A DNA stretch of 25,497 bases, taken from the NCBI GenBank assembly GCA_044220725.1, contig JBGAQN010000037.1:1-25497 (forward strand), read 5' to 3'. Source of the DNA: Phosphoribacter sp044220725. GTDB lineage: Bacteria > Actinomycetota > Actinomycetes > Actinomycetales > Dermatophilaceae. How positions within the stretch are numbered: the stretch's first letter is position 1; each line of letters starts with the position of its first letter. The notes under the pieces are model-generated. The model saw only the letters and a program-made list of their open reading frames with translations, ran no database searches and had not been told where the DNA came from. The position numbers and the translations under genes were made by a program. Of this stretch, positions 1 to 7,253 are shown piece by piece.

Positions 1-1
1 C

Positions 2-430
2 TCCCTCATCGACAGCCTCTACCTGTTGCCATTCTCCGTTGCCTATGTCTCCGGGATCATGATGGCGGCGATCAACTCGCCAACGACCACACGCAGTGGC
101 ACCGTCGTCTCGCCGGGCAACCCGGGGGCCATGTGGCTCGGCGTCGCACTGTTGGTCCTTGGGGTGCTGGGCATTTTCGTCGTCGGCTTCTACAACACGG
201 TCGTCGTCCAAGGCCGGACCGGCCAGTCCTGGGGCAAGAAGCGGCAGGGAATCCGGGTGATCCGCCAAGACAACGGGCAGATCCTCACCATGGGCAACAC
301 CTTCCTGCGCCAGCTGTGCCACTACCTCGACGGTGCCGTCTACATCGGCTACCTCTGGCCGCTCTGGGATCCCATGCGTCAGACGTTCGCCGACAAGATC
401 ATGAAGACGGTCGTCGTCAAGGAACGGTGA
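2..430 (+). CDS. RDD family membrane protein, 5' end outside the window
   Basis: The reading frame is open to the left edge of the window, so the start lies upstream and only about 142 C-terminal residues are present. The first residues read SLIDSLYLL, like the first membrane helix of RDD proteins, in which an Arg and Asp sit in the helix. A second hydrophobic helix follows (WLGVALLVLGVLGIFVVGF). After it comes GRTGQSWGKKRQGIRVI, the usual RDD loop (GQTxGKxxxGLRVV in the family), and the C-terminus ends with DPMRQTFADKIMKTVVV, matching the family ending (RRxLHDxxAGTVVV). RDD proteins are small integral membrane proteins, mostly of unknown function, some linked to transport. An internal TTG at 26 is only an apparent start. 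The gene converges on the VKOR gene. Confidence 0.85.
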   Translation, partial: SLIDSLYLLPFSVAYVSGIMMAAINSPTTTRSGTVVSPGNPGAMWLGVALLVLGVLGIFVVGFYNTVVVQGRTGQSWGKKRQGIRVIRQDNGQILTMGNTFLRQLCHYLDGAVYIGYLWPLWDPMRQTFADKIMKTVVVKER

Positions 431-442
431 CGAAGCCGAGCC

Positions 443-499
443 CCCTGCACTGCTGAGCTTGAACCACTGCTGGGGCTGAACCACTGCTGAGCCTGAACC
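443..499. repeat. 17-bp tandem repeat, about 3.3 units, between convergent genes
   Basis: Units at 460-476 (TGAACCACTGCTGGGGC) and 477-493 (TGAACCACTGCTGAGCC) differ at two bases. A partial unit (TGAACC) follows at 494-499, and a degenerate unit sharing CACTGCTGAGC precedes at 443-459. The array lies between the stop codons of the convergent RDD and VKOR genes. No function is evident. Confidence 0.7.
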
Positions 500-529
500 G
501 CCAGGTGGGGCGGCACCCCGCCGTGCCGA

Positions 530-1102
530 TCAGCGAGGTCGATCCTTATAGCGGACTCGGGCCGGAGCCGGTTCGATGAGGATCTGCCCGAAGAGCACAA
601 CGACGAACAGGGCAAAGGTCAGCACGTGAACCACGGTGCACCACAAACAGATCGCGTGGATCTTGAACAACTCGGCCCACACGAGATAGAGGACCATCGC
701 TAGGCCCACCCAGACCCCACCCAGGCGCAGTCGGTCCCACCCCGGGTCCTGAGAGCGCAAGAGGGTGGGCCGGCAGAGCCAGGCCATCGCAGCGAAGAAG
801 ACCAGGCCGAGCGGCGCCACAGGGACACCGAAGAGCTTGGACCATTCGCTCTCGGTCACCTTGGCGCAGTTGATGGTCTCGCCCTCTGGGCAGGCCAGCG
901 TCGCTCCGCCGGTGAACGCGTCGATTGTCAGATAGACCGAGACGAGCAAGCCGAGCAGACACAGCGCCAACGCCACCTTGGGCAGCCAGGTCGGCACGAT
1001 CCGATCAGTGGATCGGGCCCTTCGACCGGGCGGTGACGCCGACGAGCCCGACCGACCGGCTCGCACGGGCACCGGCCCCCCGTGAGGCTTGGCCGCGCTC
1101 AC
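530..1102 (-). CDS. Vitamin K epoxide reductase (VKOR) family membrane protein
   Basis: A predicted quinone-linked oxidase that reoxidises a periplasmic-side thioredoxin-fold partner, the actinobacterial counterpart of DsbB. The 190 residues begin with about 35 low-complexity residues, then a hydrophobic helix (43-60). The conserved loop cysteines follow (C71 and C79, context NCAKV), then three further helices and the redox motif C152-L-W-C155 in AICLWCTVVH. These are the four VKOR cysteines. The GTG start overlaps the stop of the upstream thioredoxin-fold gene by four bases (GTGA), so the two are translationally coupled and probably function as a pair. The exact N-terminus could be shorter, since the first 35 residues look non-conserved. 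Confidence 0.9.
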   Translation of the reverse strand: MSAAKPHGGPVPVRAGRSGSSASPPGRRARSTDRIVPTWLPKVALALCLLGLLVSVYLTIDAFTGGATLACPEGETINCAKVTESEWSKLFGVPVAPLGLVFFAAMAWLCRPTLLRSQDPGWDRLRLGGVWVGLAMVLYLVWAELFKIHAICLWCTVVHVLTFALFVVVLFGQILIEPAPARVRYKDRPR

Positions 1103-1989
1103 TTGAGGGTCGCAGCCGCGGCGACGACTCCGGGAGCGGTGCAGACCGCTGACGGCTGGCCGCCGGTCGAACGACAGATCTGGGCAGTCAGCACGTTGGC
1201 CGTCCCATCGACCCCCTTGGCGATCTCACTCGTCGGATCGGACAAGGCCGCAGCGATCTCGGCCTGCGTCTTGCCCATCAAAGCGTTGCTGTCGAACGAC
1301 GCCCCGGTCTGGATCGCCGTGCCACCGATGTTGATCCACGGGATCGCGCCGCCGTTTTCGACATAGGGCGGGGAGTTGAACTTCTGGAAGAGGGCCAGGT
1401 CATCACCCTCCAGGACGTCGAGCTTCCCCCACTGCCCGTTAGTCATCTTGTTCGTCGCAGTTTCGTAGCCGGTGAACGAGAGGTGCTGGCTGGTGTAGGT
1501 CGCCCCGTGGAAGGACACCGTCGGGGTGTTGGGGTTCGTTTCGGGTGCCGGAGCCGAGAACGACGCGCTGAGGTTGTTCCACGTGCCAAACCGGGACAGA
1601 GCCACGACGAGCGGCCAGCGCTGGGACGCGCAGAACGGGCAGTACTCCGCCCCGACGTAGACCACCCGCGGTTTGCCGTCCTTGGTCAGGGCCGGAGCGT
1701 CGATGGCCTTCGGGGGGTTGGCGCTGGTCCCCACGCCAACGGTGTCCAAGGCGGTTGCCGGGACACTGGTCAGCTTGGCGAACGTGGCCTGGTCCAACGC
1801 GCTGGCTGACTGGCCCGCAACGTCCTTGGTGCCTCCCTGCAGCGCCGCCACGACCAGGGCGATCACGACGATGGCGACCACCCCCACAGTCGCACCGGCG
1901 ATCATCAGCTTGCTGCGGCGTTCGGCCTTGGCCTGTTCGGCTCGCAGCTCAACCAAGCGGGCGTTCTGTGCGCGCGCGCTCTTCCCCAC
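1099..1989 (-). CDS. Membrane-anchored thioredoxin-fold protein (DUF929-like), DsbA-type partner of VKOR
   Basis: A 296-residue protein with a short basic N-terminus, one transmembrane helix at about residues 29-51, and an extracytoplasmic domain with a CPFC active site (C117-C120 in YVGAEYCPFCASQRW). This matches the DUF929/DsbA-like group that pairs with VKOR in actinobacteria, so a role in oxidative folding of secreted proteins is inferred. The frame is open back to 2103. I chose GTG at 1989 because an AAGGAG ribosome binding site (1996-2001) sits six bases upstream and because the protein then begins with the family-like GKSARAQNARLVELRAEQ segment. The spacer between the binding site and the start contains one copy of the iterated GTATGCCG motif. 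The VKOR gene follows with a four-base overlap. Confidence 0.85.
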   Translation of the reverse strand: MGKSARAQNARLVELRAEQAKAERRSKLMIAGATVGVVAIVVIALVVAALQGGTKDVAGQSASALDQATFAKLTSVPATALDTVGVGTSANPPKAIDAPALTKDGKPRVVYVGAEYCPFCASQRWPLVVALSRFGTWNNLSASFSAPAPETNPNTPTVSFHGATYTSQHLSFTGYETATNKMTNGQWGKLDVLEGDDLALFQKFNSPPYVENGGAIPWINIGGTAIQTGASFDSNALMGKTQAEIAAALSDPTSEIAKGVDGTANVLTAQICRSTGGQPSAVCTAPGVVAAAATLK

Positions 1990-2038
1990 GGCATACTCCT
2001 TGTTGTCGGCCACCGCTTGTCGCGGTGGGCACATGCTA
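1990..2038 (-). promoter_or_regulatory. Putative promoter, leader hairpin and RBS of the thioredoxin-fold/VKOR operon
   Basis: On the minus strand a TAGCAT box (2033-2038, TANNNT type) lies upstream of a perfect 7-bp hairpin (arms 2010-2016 and 2022-2028, loop 2017-2021). AAGGAG (1996-2001) follows, six bases before the GTG start. The hairpin would sit at the 5' end of the leader. No clear -35 element is visible. Confidence 0.4.
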
Positions 2039-2120
2039 ACCAGCCGGCCTAGGCGCCTGCCCGCCCGCGTCCACGCACGGCCACGTCCGGCCGCCCGCAG
2101 CACGAGTCAGCGCCGCGTCC

Positions 2121-3164
2121 TCACCGCGTCGACCCCGCTCGGCCGCCTCGCTGCCGGGCGATCTCGTAAAGCGTGACGCTCGCCGCGACCCCGGCGTTGA
2201 GCGACTCCACGGTGCTGGCCATCGGGATCGAGACGATCCGATCACAGGTCTCCCGCACCAGACGGGACAGCCCCTTGCCCTCCGAACCGACCACGACGAC
2301 GACGGGCTCGTCGTCGAGATCGAGCTCAGGCAGGGTGACGTCGCCGTCCATATCCAGGCCGACGACGAAGAACCCTGCCTTCTGATAACGCTCGATGGCC
2401 CGGGTGAGGTTGCCCGCGAGCGCGACCGGAACCCGGGCCGCCGCCCCTGCCGAGGTCTTCCACGCCGCGGCGGTCATGCCCACCGACCGGCGCTCGGGGA
2501 CGACGACGCCGTGCCCGCCGAACGCCGCCACCGACCGGATGATGGCCCCGAGGTTGCGCGGGTCGGTGATGCCATCCAGCGCCACGACCAGCGGCACGCC
2601 GGGAGTCGGCGGGTCGATGAAATCGTCCGGGTCGACATACGAATAGGGCGGCACCTGCAGCGCCAGCCCCTGGTGAACGGCGCCGTCGGTGATCCGGTCG
2701 AGTTCGGCACGAGGACATTCCAGGATCGGTATGCCGCGCTGCGTCGCCTGGGTGAGCGCCTCCCGGACCCGGTCGTCCGAGTCGATCCGGCTGGCGATGA
2801 ACAGGGTCGATGCCGGGATGTCGGCCCGCAAGGCCTCGACGACGGAGTTGCGCCCAGCGACGACCTCGGAGCTGGGTTTGCCGCGCCGACCCGCCGCGCT
2901 GGGGCGACTCGTGCCGGGGGCCCGGGTGGCTCCCGTGGCCCGGGCGGGGCGGGCGGCATACCGGCCCTGCGGTCTGGAGCCAGCGCTTGAGGTGTCGGAG
3001 CCGGCGCCCTGAGCGCGTTTGTGGGCCTTATGGTTTTCGCGGTCGGCGGCCTTGGGGGTGGGACCTTTGCCCTCCAGGCCGCGGCGGCGTTGACCCCCCG
3101 AGCCGACTGTGGGGCCCTTGCCACTCTTGCGGACCGCCCCGCGGCGTTGGGAGTTGCCGGCCAT
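2121..3164 (-). CDS. rlmB: 23S rRNA (guanosine-2251-2'-O)-methyltransferase RlmB, SpoU family
   Basis: A predicted SPOUT methyltransferase that 2'-O-methylates a guanosine in the peptidyl-transferase region of 23S rRNA using S-adenosylmethionine. It has 347 residues. The first ~95 are a basic, low-complexity extension typical of actinobacterial members. A substrate-binding domain begins at GRNSVVEALRA. The trefoil-knot motifs follow: DGITDPRNLGAIIRSVAAFG, then VVVVGSEGKGLSRLVRE, and near the C-terminus STVESLNAGVAASVTLYE. ATG at 3164 is one base downstream of the cysS stop (TGACATG) with AAGGAC before it, so translation is coupled to cysS. The cysS-rlmB order is the usual actinobacterial one. 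Gly-Ile-Pro at 2729-2735 uses the rare ATA codon inside the iterated motif. Confidence 0.95.
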   Translation of the reverse strand: MAGNSQRRGAVRKSGKGPTVGSGGQRRRGLEGKGPTPKAADRENHKAHKRAQGAGSDTSSAGSRPQGRYAARPARATGATRAPGTSRPSAAGRRGKPSSEVVAGRNSVVEALRADIPASTLFIASRIDSDDRVREALTQATQRGIPILECPRAELDRITDGAVHQGLALQVPPYSYVDPDDFIDPPTPGVPLVVALDGITDPRNLGAIIRSVAAFGGHGVVVPERRSVGMTAAAWKTSAGAAARVPVALAGNLTRAIERYQKAGFFVVGLDMDGDVTLPELDLDDEPVVVVVGSEGKGLSRLVRETCDRIVSIPMASTVESLNAGVAASVTLYEIARQRGGRAGSTR

Positions 3165-3165
3165 G

Positions 3166-4656
3166 TCAGTCCTTCGGTCGTGGGGCGGGCGCGTCGGCGG
3201 GCGTCTGGCCCGACGGCGCTGTCACGGAGCCGTCCGTCGCGCGAGCAAGCGACCAGCGCGGGCCGGACGGGGTGTCCTCGATGGCGATCCCCGCTGCGGT
3301 GAGTTGGTCGCGGATGGCGTCCGCAGCGGCGAAATCCCTTGTCGCACGAGCTGATTGGCGTGCCGCTAGCTGAGCCTGGACGAGGGTGTCGAGAGCCGCC
3401 GTGGCGTCACCCTGACCGGGCGTGCCCGCACCGGCCCAGTGCGGGTCCATCGGGTTGACGCCGAGGATGTCGGTCATCGCCACCACGGCAGCGGCCAGGT
3501 CGGCAGCCCCGTCGAGGTCGCCGTCATCCAGCGCCGTATTGGCCGCGCGCACGGTGTCGTGGACGACCGCGAGCGCTCCGGAGACGTTGAGGTCATCGTC
3601 CATCGCGTCGCAGAAAGCCGGCGGCAGCGCGCCGATGCGGTCGGCGAGCGGACGGACCTGGTCGACCCGAGTGAGCAGCCCCTCGATCCGGTCGACGGCG
3701 GCGCCGGCCTCGGCGAGCGAGCCCTCGTGGTATTCGATCATCGAGCGGTAGTGGGCGGCCGTGAGGTAGTAGCGGACGGCGAGCGGGCGGGCCACCCGAG
3801 TCACGGCCTGAATCTCCAGGGCGTTGCCCAGCGACTTGCCCATCTTCTGATTGCGGACGGTCACCCAGGCGTTGTGCAGCCAGAAGTTCGCGAACGGCAG
3901 CCCGGCCGCCCGGGATTGGGCCTGCTCGTTCTCGTGGTGGGGGAAGCGCAGGTCGATCCCGCCGCCGTGGATGTCGAAGGCGTCACCGAGATAGCGCCGG
4001 GCCATCGCCGAGCACTCCAAATGCCAGCCGGGGCGGCCGTGGCCGAAGTGGGTCGGCCATTGAGCGCTGGCCGGTTCGCCGAGCTTGTGGCCCTTCCACA
4101 GGGCGAAGTCGCGCGGGTCGCGCTTGCCGCGTGGGTCGGCGTCCTCGGCGGGAGCCATGTCCTCCAGGGCCTGACCGGTGAGCGAGCCGTATTCGGGCCA
4201 GGACTTGACGTCGAAGTAGACATCGCCGCTGCCGTCGGCGGCGGCATACGCATGGCCCTTCTCGACGAGCGTGTCCATGAGCTCGACCATCTCGACGATG
4301 TGCCCGGTGGCCCGCGGCTCGTAGGTCGCGGGAAGTACGCCGAGCAGATCGAGGGCCTCGGAGGTGAGCCGCTCGTTGCGGTAGGACCAGGCCCACCACT
4401 CCTGCTGGGCCTCGGTCGCCTTGGCCAGGATCTTGTCGTCGATGTCGGTGACGTTGCGCACGAGGGTGACGTCCAGGCCGTGCCCGACGGTGAGCCAGCG
4501 GCGCAGCACGTCGAAGGCGACGGCGAACCGGACGTGTCCGATGTGCGGGGCCCCCTGGGTCGTGAGGCCACAGATGTACATGCCGACCTTGCCGTCCTGC
4601 AGAGGGCGGAACACGCGCATCTCGCGCGCGGCGGTGTCGAACAGGTGCAGGCTCAC
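3166..4656 (-). CDS. cysS: Cysteinyl-tRNA synthetase
   Basis: Charges tRNA-Cys with cysteine. The protein has 496 residues from GTG at 4656, close to the family norm. Visible signatures are the zinc ligands C29 (MYICG), C215 (WHLECSAM) and the H240-H241-E242-N-E segment, the HIGH motif at 38-41 (APHIGHVR), and KMGKS at 271-275 where the family usually has KMSKS. The C-terminal DALR-like helical region follows, ending in a proline/alanine tail. The frame stays open to 4881, but homologous sequence starts at SLHLFDTA, and a TAAACT box lies seven bases before this GTG, so a leaderless start is likely. MshC, the related mycothiol ligase, is less likely because the length and the tRNA-synthetase C-terminal half are intact. 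rlmB follows immediately. Confidence 0.95.
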   Translation of the reverse strand: MSLHLFDTAAREMRVFRPLQDGKVGMYICGLTTQGAPHIGHVRFAVAFDVLRRWLTVGHGLDVTLVRNVTDIDDKILAKATEAQQEWWAWSYRNERLTSEALDLLGVLPATYEPRATGHIVEMVELMDTLVEKGHAYAAADGSGDVYFDVKSWPEYGSLTGQALEDMAPAEDADPRGKRDPRDFALWKGHKLGEPASAQWPTHFGHGRPGWHLECSAMARRYLGDAFDIHGGGIDLRFPHHENEQAQSRAAGLPFANFWLHNAWVTVRNQKMGKSLGNALEIQAVTRVARPLAVRYYLTAAHYRSMIEYHEGSLAEAGAAVDRIEGLLTRVDQVRPLADRIGALPPAFCDAMDDDLNVSGALAVVHDTVRAANTALDDGDLDGAADLAAAVVAMTDILGVNPMDPHWAGAGTPGQGDATAALDTLVQAQLAARQSARATRDFAAADAIRDQLTAAGIAIEDTPSGPRWSLARATDGSVTAPSGQTPADAPAPRPKD

Positions 4657-4669
4657 CCCGGCAAGTTTA
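4657..4669 (-). promoter_or_regulatory. Putative -10 box for leaderless cysS
   Basis: Minus-strand TAAACT (4664-4669) followed by seven bases and the GTG start. No ribosome binding site is visible at this start. It fits the TANNNT-6/7-start pattern seen at seven other genes here. Confidence 0.5.
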
Positions 4670-4787
4670 GGGGGGTCTGCGGCACGTCTCACGCCCCCGT
4701 TCGTCCCCGCCCCCACATCGGTCATCGACCTGTCGCCTGGGGTCGAGTTGCCTGCTCGCTGACCGACCTCAAGCCATGCGACGTGAG

Positions 4788-4829
4788 GACGAGGCGGGTC
4801 ACTTAGCCCCTTCGATGACCCGCCCCGTC
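4788..4829 (-). terminator. Hairpin terminator after the mscR/metallo-hydrolase operon
   Basis: Arms 4788-4801 and 4816-4829 form a 14-bp stem around a 14-base loop, about 31 bases past the hydrolase stop. In minus-strand RNA one position is a G-U pair; in plus-strand RNA it would be an A-C mismatch, which favours minus-strand function. There is no clear U-tract. The rest of the 203-bp gap down to cysS shows only the cysS promoter box. Confidence 0.6.
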
Positions 4830-4859
4830 CGTTTCGACGCGGCCCGCAACGCTCGCGCG

Positions 4860-5543
4860 TCAATGACCCCGCGCCAGCCACTCCCCCACGTGTGGCTGCT
4901 CGGTCCCGATCGTCGTCGCATCGCCGTGCCCAGTGAGCACGACCGTCTCAGGCGGCAGCGACAGCAACCGCGCCTGGATCGAGTCGATGATGGTCGGGAA
5001 ATCACTGAACGACCGACCGGTCGCGCCCGGCCCGCCGTTGAACAGGGTGTCGCCGGAGAACAACACACCCAGTGCCGGCACGGAGAAGCAACACGCTCCC
5101 GGGGCGTGACCCGGAGTGTGCAGCACCTCCACGTCGACATCGCCGACGGTGAACACGGCTCCGTCGGCAAGATCATGGTCGGGGGCCGTGTCGTTCACGC
5201 GATCCCAGAGCACGCGGTCGGCCGGATGCAGGTATGCCGTCGCCCCGGTTGCGCCACAGACCTCCCGGACCGCGGTGATGTGGTCGTCGTGCGCGTGCGT
5301 GCACAGCACGGCGAGCAACCGGCGCTCGCCGATGGCCGCAAGGATCGGCTCGGCGCGGTGGGGAGCATCGAACACCACGCACTCGCTGTCGTCTCCGAGG
5401 ATCCAGACGTTGTTGTCGACCTCCCAGGTGCCGCCGTCGAGGCTGAACGTCCCCGAGGTCACGAGGTGTTCGACGCGCACGCCACCAGGCGACCGCGGCA
5501 GAGCGGCGACGACGTCCGTGAGGGTGGGCGGCATACCGGTCAT
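4860..5543 (-). CDS. MBL-fold metallo-hydrolase, candidate S-formylmycothiol hydrolase
   Basis: A 227-residue metallo-beta-lactamase-fold hydrolase. The metal-binding motif T-H83-A-H85-D-D87-H88 is intact, followed by LHTPGHAPG (third-site His), FSGDTLF (bridging Asp) and LTGHGD (final His), the glyoxalase-II-like order. The ATG start overlaps the stop of the mscR gene by four bases (ATGA). The same dehydrogenase-then-hydrolase pair occurs in mycobacteria (Rv2259-Rv2260, as I recall). By context it may hydrolyse S-formylmycothiol, the product of the dehydrogenase, to formate and mycothiol; this is inference, as the fold alone does not fix the substrate. The fourth codon region (GGT ATG CCG) carries the iterated motif. 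Confidence 0.9.
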   Translation of the reverse strand: MTGMPPTLTDVVAALPRSPGGVRVEHLVTSGTFSLDGGTWEVDNNVWILGDDSECVVFDAPHRAEPILAAIGERRLLAVLCTHAHDDHITAVREVCGATGATAYLHPADRVLWDRVNDTAPDHDLADGAVFTVGDVDVEVLHTPGHAPGACCFSVPALGVLFSGDTLFNGGPGATGRSFSDFPTIIDSIQARLLSLPPETVVLTGHGDATTIGTEQPHVGEWLARGH

Positions 5544-6640
5544 GCGGACGTGCCACCCGCGATCTCGACGACCGAGCGCAGGACCTCGCCATGGTGCATC
5601 TTCTCGAAGGCGGCCTCAACGTCGCCCAGCCCGATCCGTTCGGAGACGAAGTCCTCGAGCGGGAAGCGGCCCTGGCGGTAGAGCTCGACGAGCATGGGGA
5701 AGTCGCGGGAGGGAAGGGCGTCGCCATACCAACTTGACTTGAGCGCGCCGCCCCGACCGAAGATTTCGATCATCGGCAGGGTGACCTGCTTGTCCGGCGT
5801 CGGGACGCCGACGAGGACCACGGTGCCAGCCAGGTCGCGGGCATAGAACGCCTGCTCGTAGGTCTCCGGGCGACCGACCGCCTCGACGACGACATCGGCA
5901 CCGTGCCCGCCGGTGAGCTCCCGGATGGCCTCGACCGCGTCGCGTTCGCGCGAGTTGACGGTGTGGGTGGCACCGAAGTGGCGAGCGCCCGCAAGCTTGC
6001 GCTCGTCGACGTCGACGGCAACGATCGTCGTCGCGCCGACGAGCTTGGCCCCGGCGATGGCGGCATTGCCGACCCCACCGCAGCCGATCACCGCAACCGA
6101 GTCCCCCCGATGGACTCCGCCGGTGTTGACGGCCGCACCGAAGCCGGCCATCACCCCGCATCCGAGCAGACCGACCGCTCCCGCGTCGGCCTCGGACACC
6201 TTGGTGCACTGCCCCGCCGCCACGAGGGTCTTCTCGATAAAGGCCCCGATGCCCAGGGCTGGCGAGAGCACCGTGCCATCGGTGAGGGTCATCTTCTGGG
6301 TGGCGTTGTGGGTGGCGAAGCAATACCAGGGCTTGCCCTTGAGGCACGCCCGGCAATTGCCGCACACCGCGCGCCAGTTGAGGATGACGAAGTCACCAGG
6401 AGCCACGTCGGTGACGCCGGGACCGACGGCCTCGACGACGCCCGCCGCCTCGTGACCGAGCAGGAAGGGGAACTGGTCGTTGATGCCGCCCTCGCGGTAG
6501 TGCAGGTCGGTGTGGCAGACGCCGCACGCCTGGACCACAACGACGGCCTCGCCCGGGCCCGGATCGGGCACGACGACATCGACCAGCTCGACCGGCGCCC
6601 CCTTAGCGCGGGCGATCACTCCCTTGACGGTCTGCGGCAT
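5540..6640 (-). CDS. mscR: S-(hydroxymethyl)mycothiol dehydrogenase / nitrosomycothiol reductase
   Basis: A class III-type zinc alcohol dehydrogenase that oxidises the formaldehyde-mycothiol adduct with NAD and can reduce S-nitrosomycothiol. It has 366 residues. Catalytic zinc region ACGVC42-H-T-D and GH63E64; structural-zinc cysteines C93, C96, C99 and C107 (AVCGNCRACLKGKPWYC); NAD-binding Rossmann motif VIGCGGVGNAAIAGA; and the family-specific segment CFATHNATQKMTLTDG. The frame is open far upstream (to 7315), but ATG at 6640 is supported by AGGAGG (6648-6653) seven bases before it and by the canonical MPQTVKGVIA N-terminus. The start codon lies inside a GTATGCCG motif. It is co-transcribed with the hydrolase and divergent from a winged-helix regulator. 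mshA, for mycothiol synthesis, is also in this window. Confidence 0.93.
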   Translation of the reverse strand: MPQTVKGVIARAKGAPVELVDVVVPDPGPGEAVVVVQACGVCHTDLHYREGGINDQFPFLLGHEAAGVVEAVGPGVTDVAPGDFVILNWRAVCGNCRACLKGKPWYCFATHNATQKMTLTDGTVLSPALGIGAFIEKTLVAAGQCTKVSEADAGAVGLLGCGVMAGFGAAVNTGGVHRGDSVAVIGCGGVGNAAIAGAKLVGATTIVAVDVDERKLAGARHFGATHTVNSRERDAVEAIRELTGGHGADVVVEAVGRPETYEQAFYARDLAGTVVLVGVPTPDKQVTLPMIEIFGRGGALKSSWYGDALPSRDFPMLVELYRQGRFPLEDFVSERIGLGDVEAAFEKMHHGEVLRSVVEIAGGTSA

Positions 6641-6790
6641 ACCGGGGCCTCCTGGGCAGCACGACGTGGACACAACGTGGGCCCAGCAGACTCCGAGGGG
6701 ACCTGCGCGCACAAGGCCCTGCCCGCGAGCCGTGACGTTTGCGCTGGTGGGAGGCCATCTGAGGGGTTTCCTCGGAGGCAACCCGGGGCC

Positions 6791-6802
6791 TATCGTGAAC
6801 GT
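6791..6802 (+). promoter_or_regulatory. Putative -10 box for leaderless winged-helix regulator
   Basis: TATCGT at 6791-6796 is followed by six bases and ATG at 6803, with no ribosome binding site. The 162-bp divergent region 6641-6802 also holds the mscR ribosome binding site. No clear operator palindrome was found in it. Confidence 0.45.
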
Positions 6803-7171
6803 ATGCCGTATCCCTTGTTCGACGATCTCATCCACGAGCGCACTCGGCTGCAACTGTGTGGGCTGCTCGCGGCCGTCGTCGAGGCCGAGTTCGCGACGTT
6901 GCGCAACAGCCTGGGGGTGAGCGATTCGGCGCTCTCCAAGCACGTGCGAGCCCTGGATGAGGCGGGATACGTCAGCACGCGTCGGCAGCGGGAGGGGTCG
7001 CGCACCTTCACTCTCGTGGCGATGACCGACGTCGGCCGCCATGCCTTTTGTGGGCATGTTGCAGCAATCCAACGGTTGGCCGGGGTGGCCTCGATGCGCG
7101 GGAAGGGTGCCGCCGGGGCTGCTCGGGTGCCGCGCAAGCACGTGACGCTGACCCGCCGACCCACCGGCTGA
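6803..7171 (+). CDS. Winged-helix transcriptional regulator (MarR/ArsR-like, single-domain)
   Basis: A 122-residue predicted DNA-binding protein. A helical N-terminus (FDDLIHERTRLQLCGLLA) leads into the helix-turn-helix (FATLRNSLGVSDSALSKHVRALDEAGYV). A wing follows (TRRQREGSRTFTLVAMTDVG), then a short helix and a basic tail. This layout resembles the stand-alone winged-helix family PF13601 rather than full MarR proteins. ATG at 6803 was chosen because the homologous sequence begins there and a TANNNT box lies six bases upstream; its ATG is part of a GTATGCCG motif copy. It is divergent from mscR, so control of the formaldehyde operon is possible but not demonstrated. The longer open frame upstream is antisense to mscR. 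Confidence 0.8.
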   Translation: MPYPLFDDLIHERTRLQLCGLLAAVVEAEFATLRNSLGVSDSALSKHVRALDEAGYVSTRRQREGSRTFTLVAMTDVGRHAFCGHVAAIQRLAGVASMRGKGAAGAARVPRKHVTLTRRPTG

Positions 7172-7184
7172 GCGGCGGTCAGCG

Positions 7185-7235
7185 CTCGGGTGAGCACCAT
7201 CGACGTCAGGGCGTCGATAGCTCTCACCCGAGTTT
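7185..7235. terminator. Bidirectional terminator between convergent genes
   Basis: Nested inverted repeats: outer arms CTCGGGTGAG (7185-7194) and CTCACCCGAG (7223-7232) are perfectly complementary. Inner arms ATCGACG (7199-7205) and CGTCGAT (7212-7218) also pair. A short TTT follows on the plus strand. It lies between the stops of the winged-helix regulator and the 7254-7925 gene. Confidence 0.75.
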
Positions 7236-7253
7236 GGCTCGAGCCCGGCAGTG

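Noticed and set aside
2047..2054. Palindrome GCCTAGGC downstream of rlmB as a terminator
   Set aside because: Eight bases with no loop or U-tract; weaker than the other hairpins in the window and more likely chance.
3166..4656. Assignment as MshC (mycothiol cysteine ligase) instead of CysS
   Set aside because: The protein is 496 residues with an intact C-terminal tRNA-binding half and is followed directly by rlmB, as cysS is in other actinobacteria. MshC is shorter.
3439..4806. Plus-strand open frame of 455 codons
   Set aside because: Antisense to cysS, whose motifs are unambiguous. The antisense product has repetitive Val/Gly/Asp composition typical of shadow frames.
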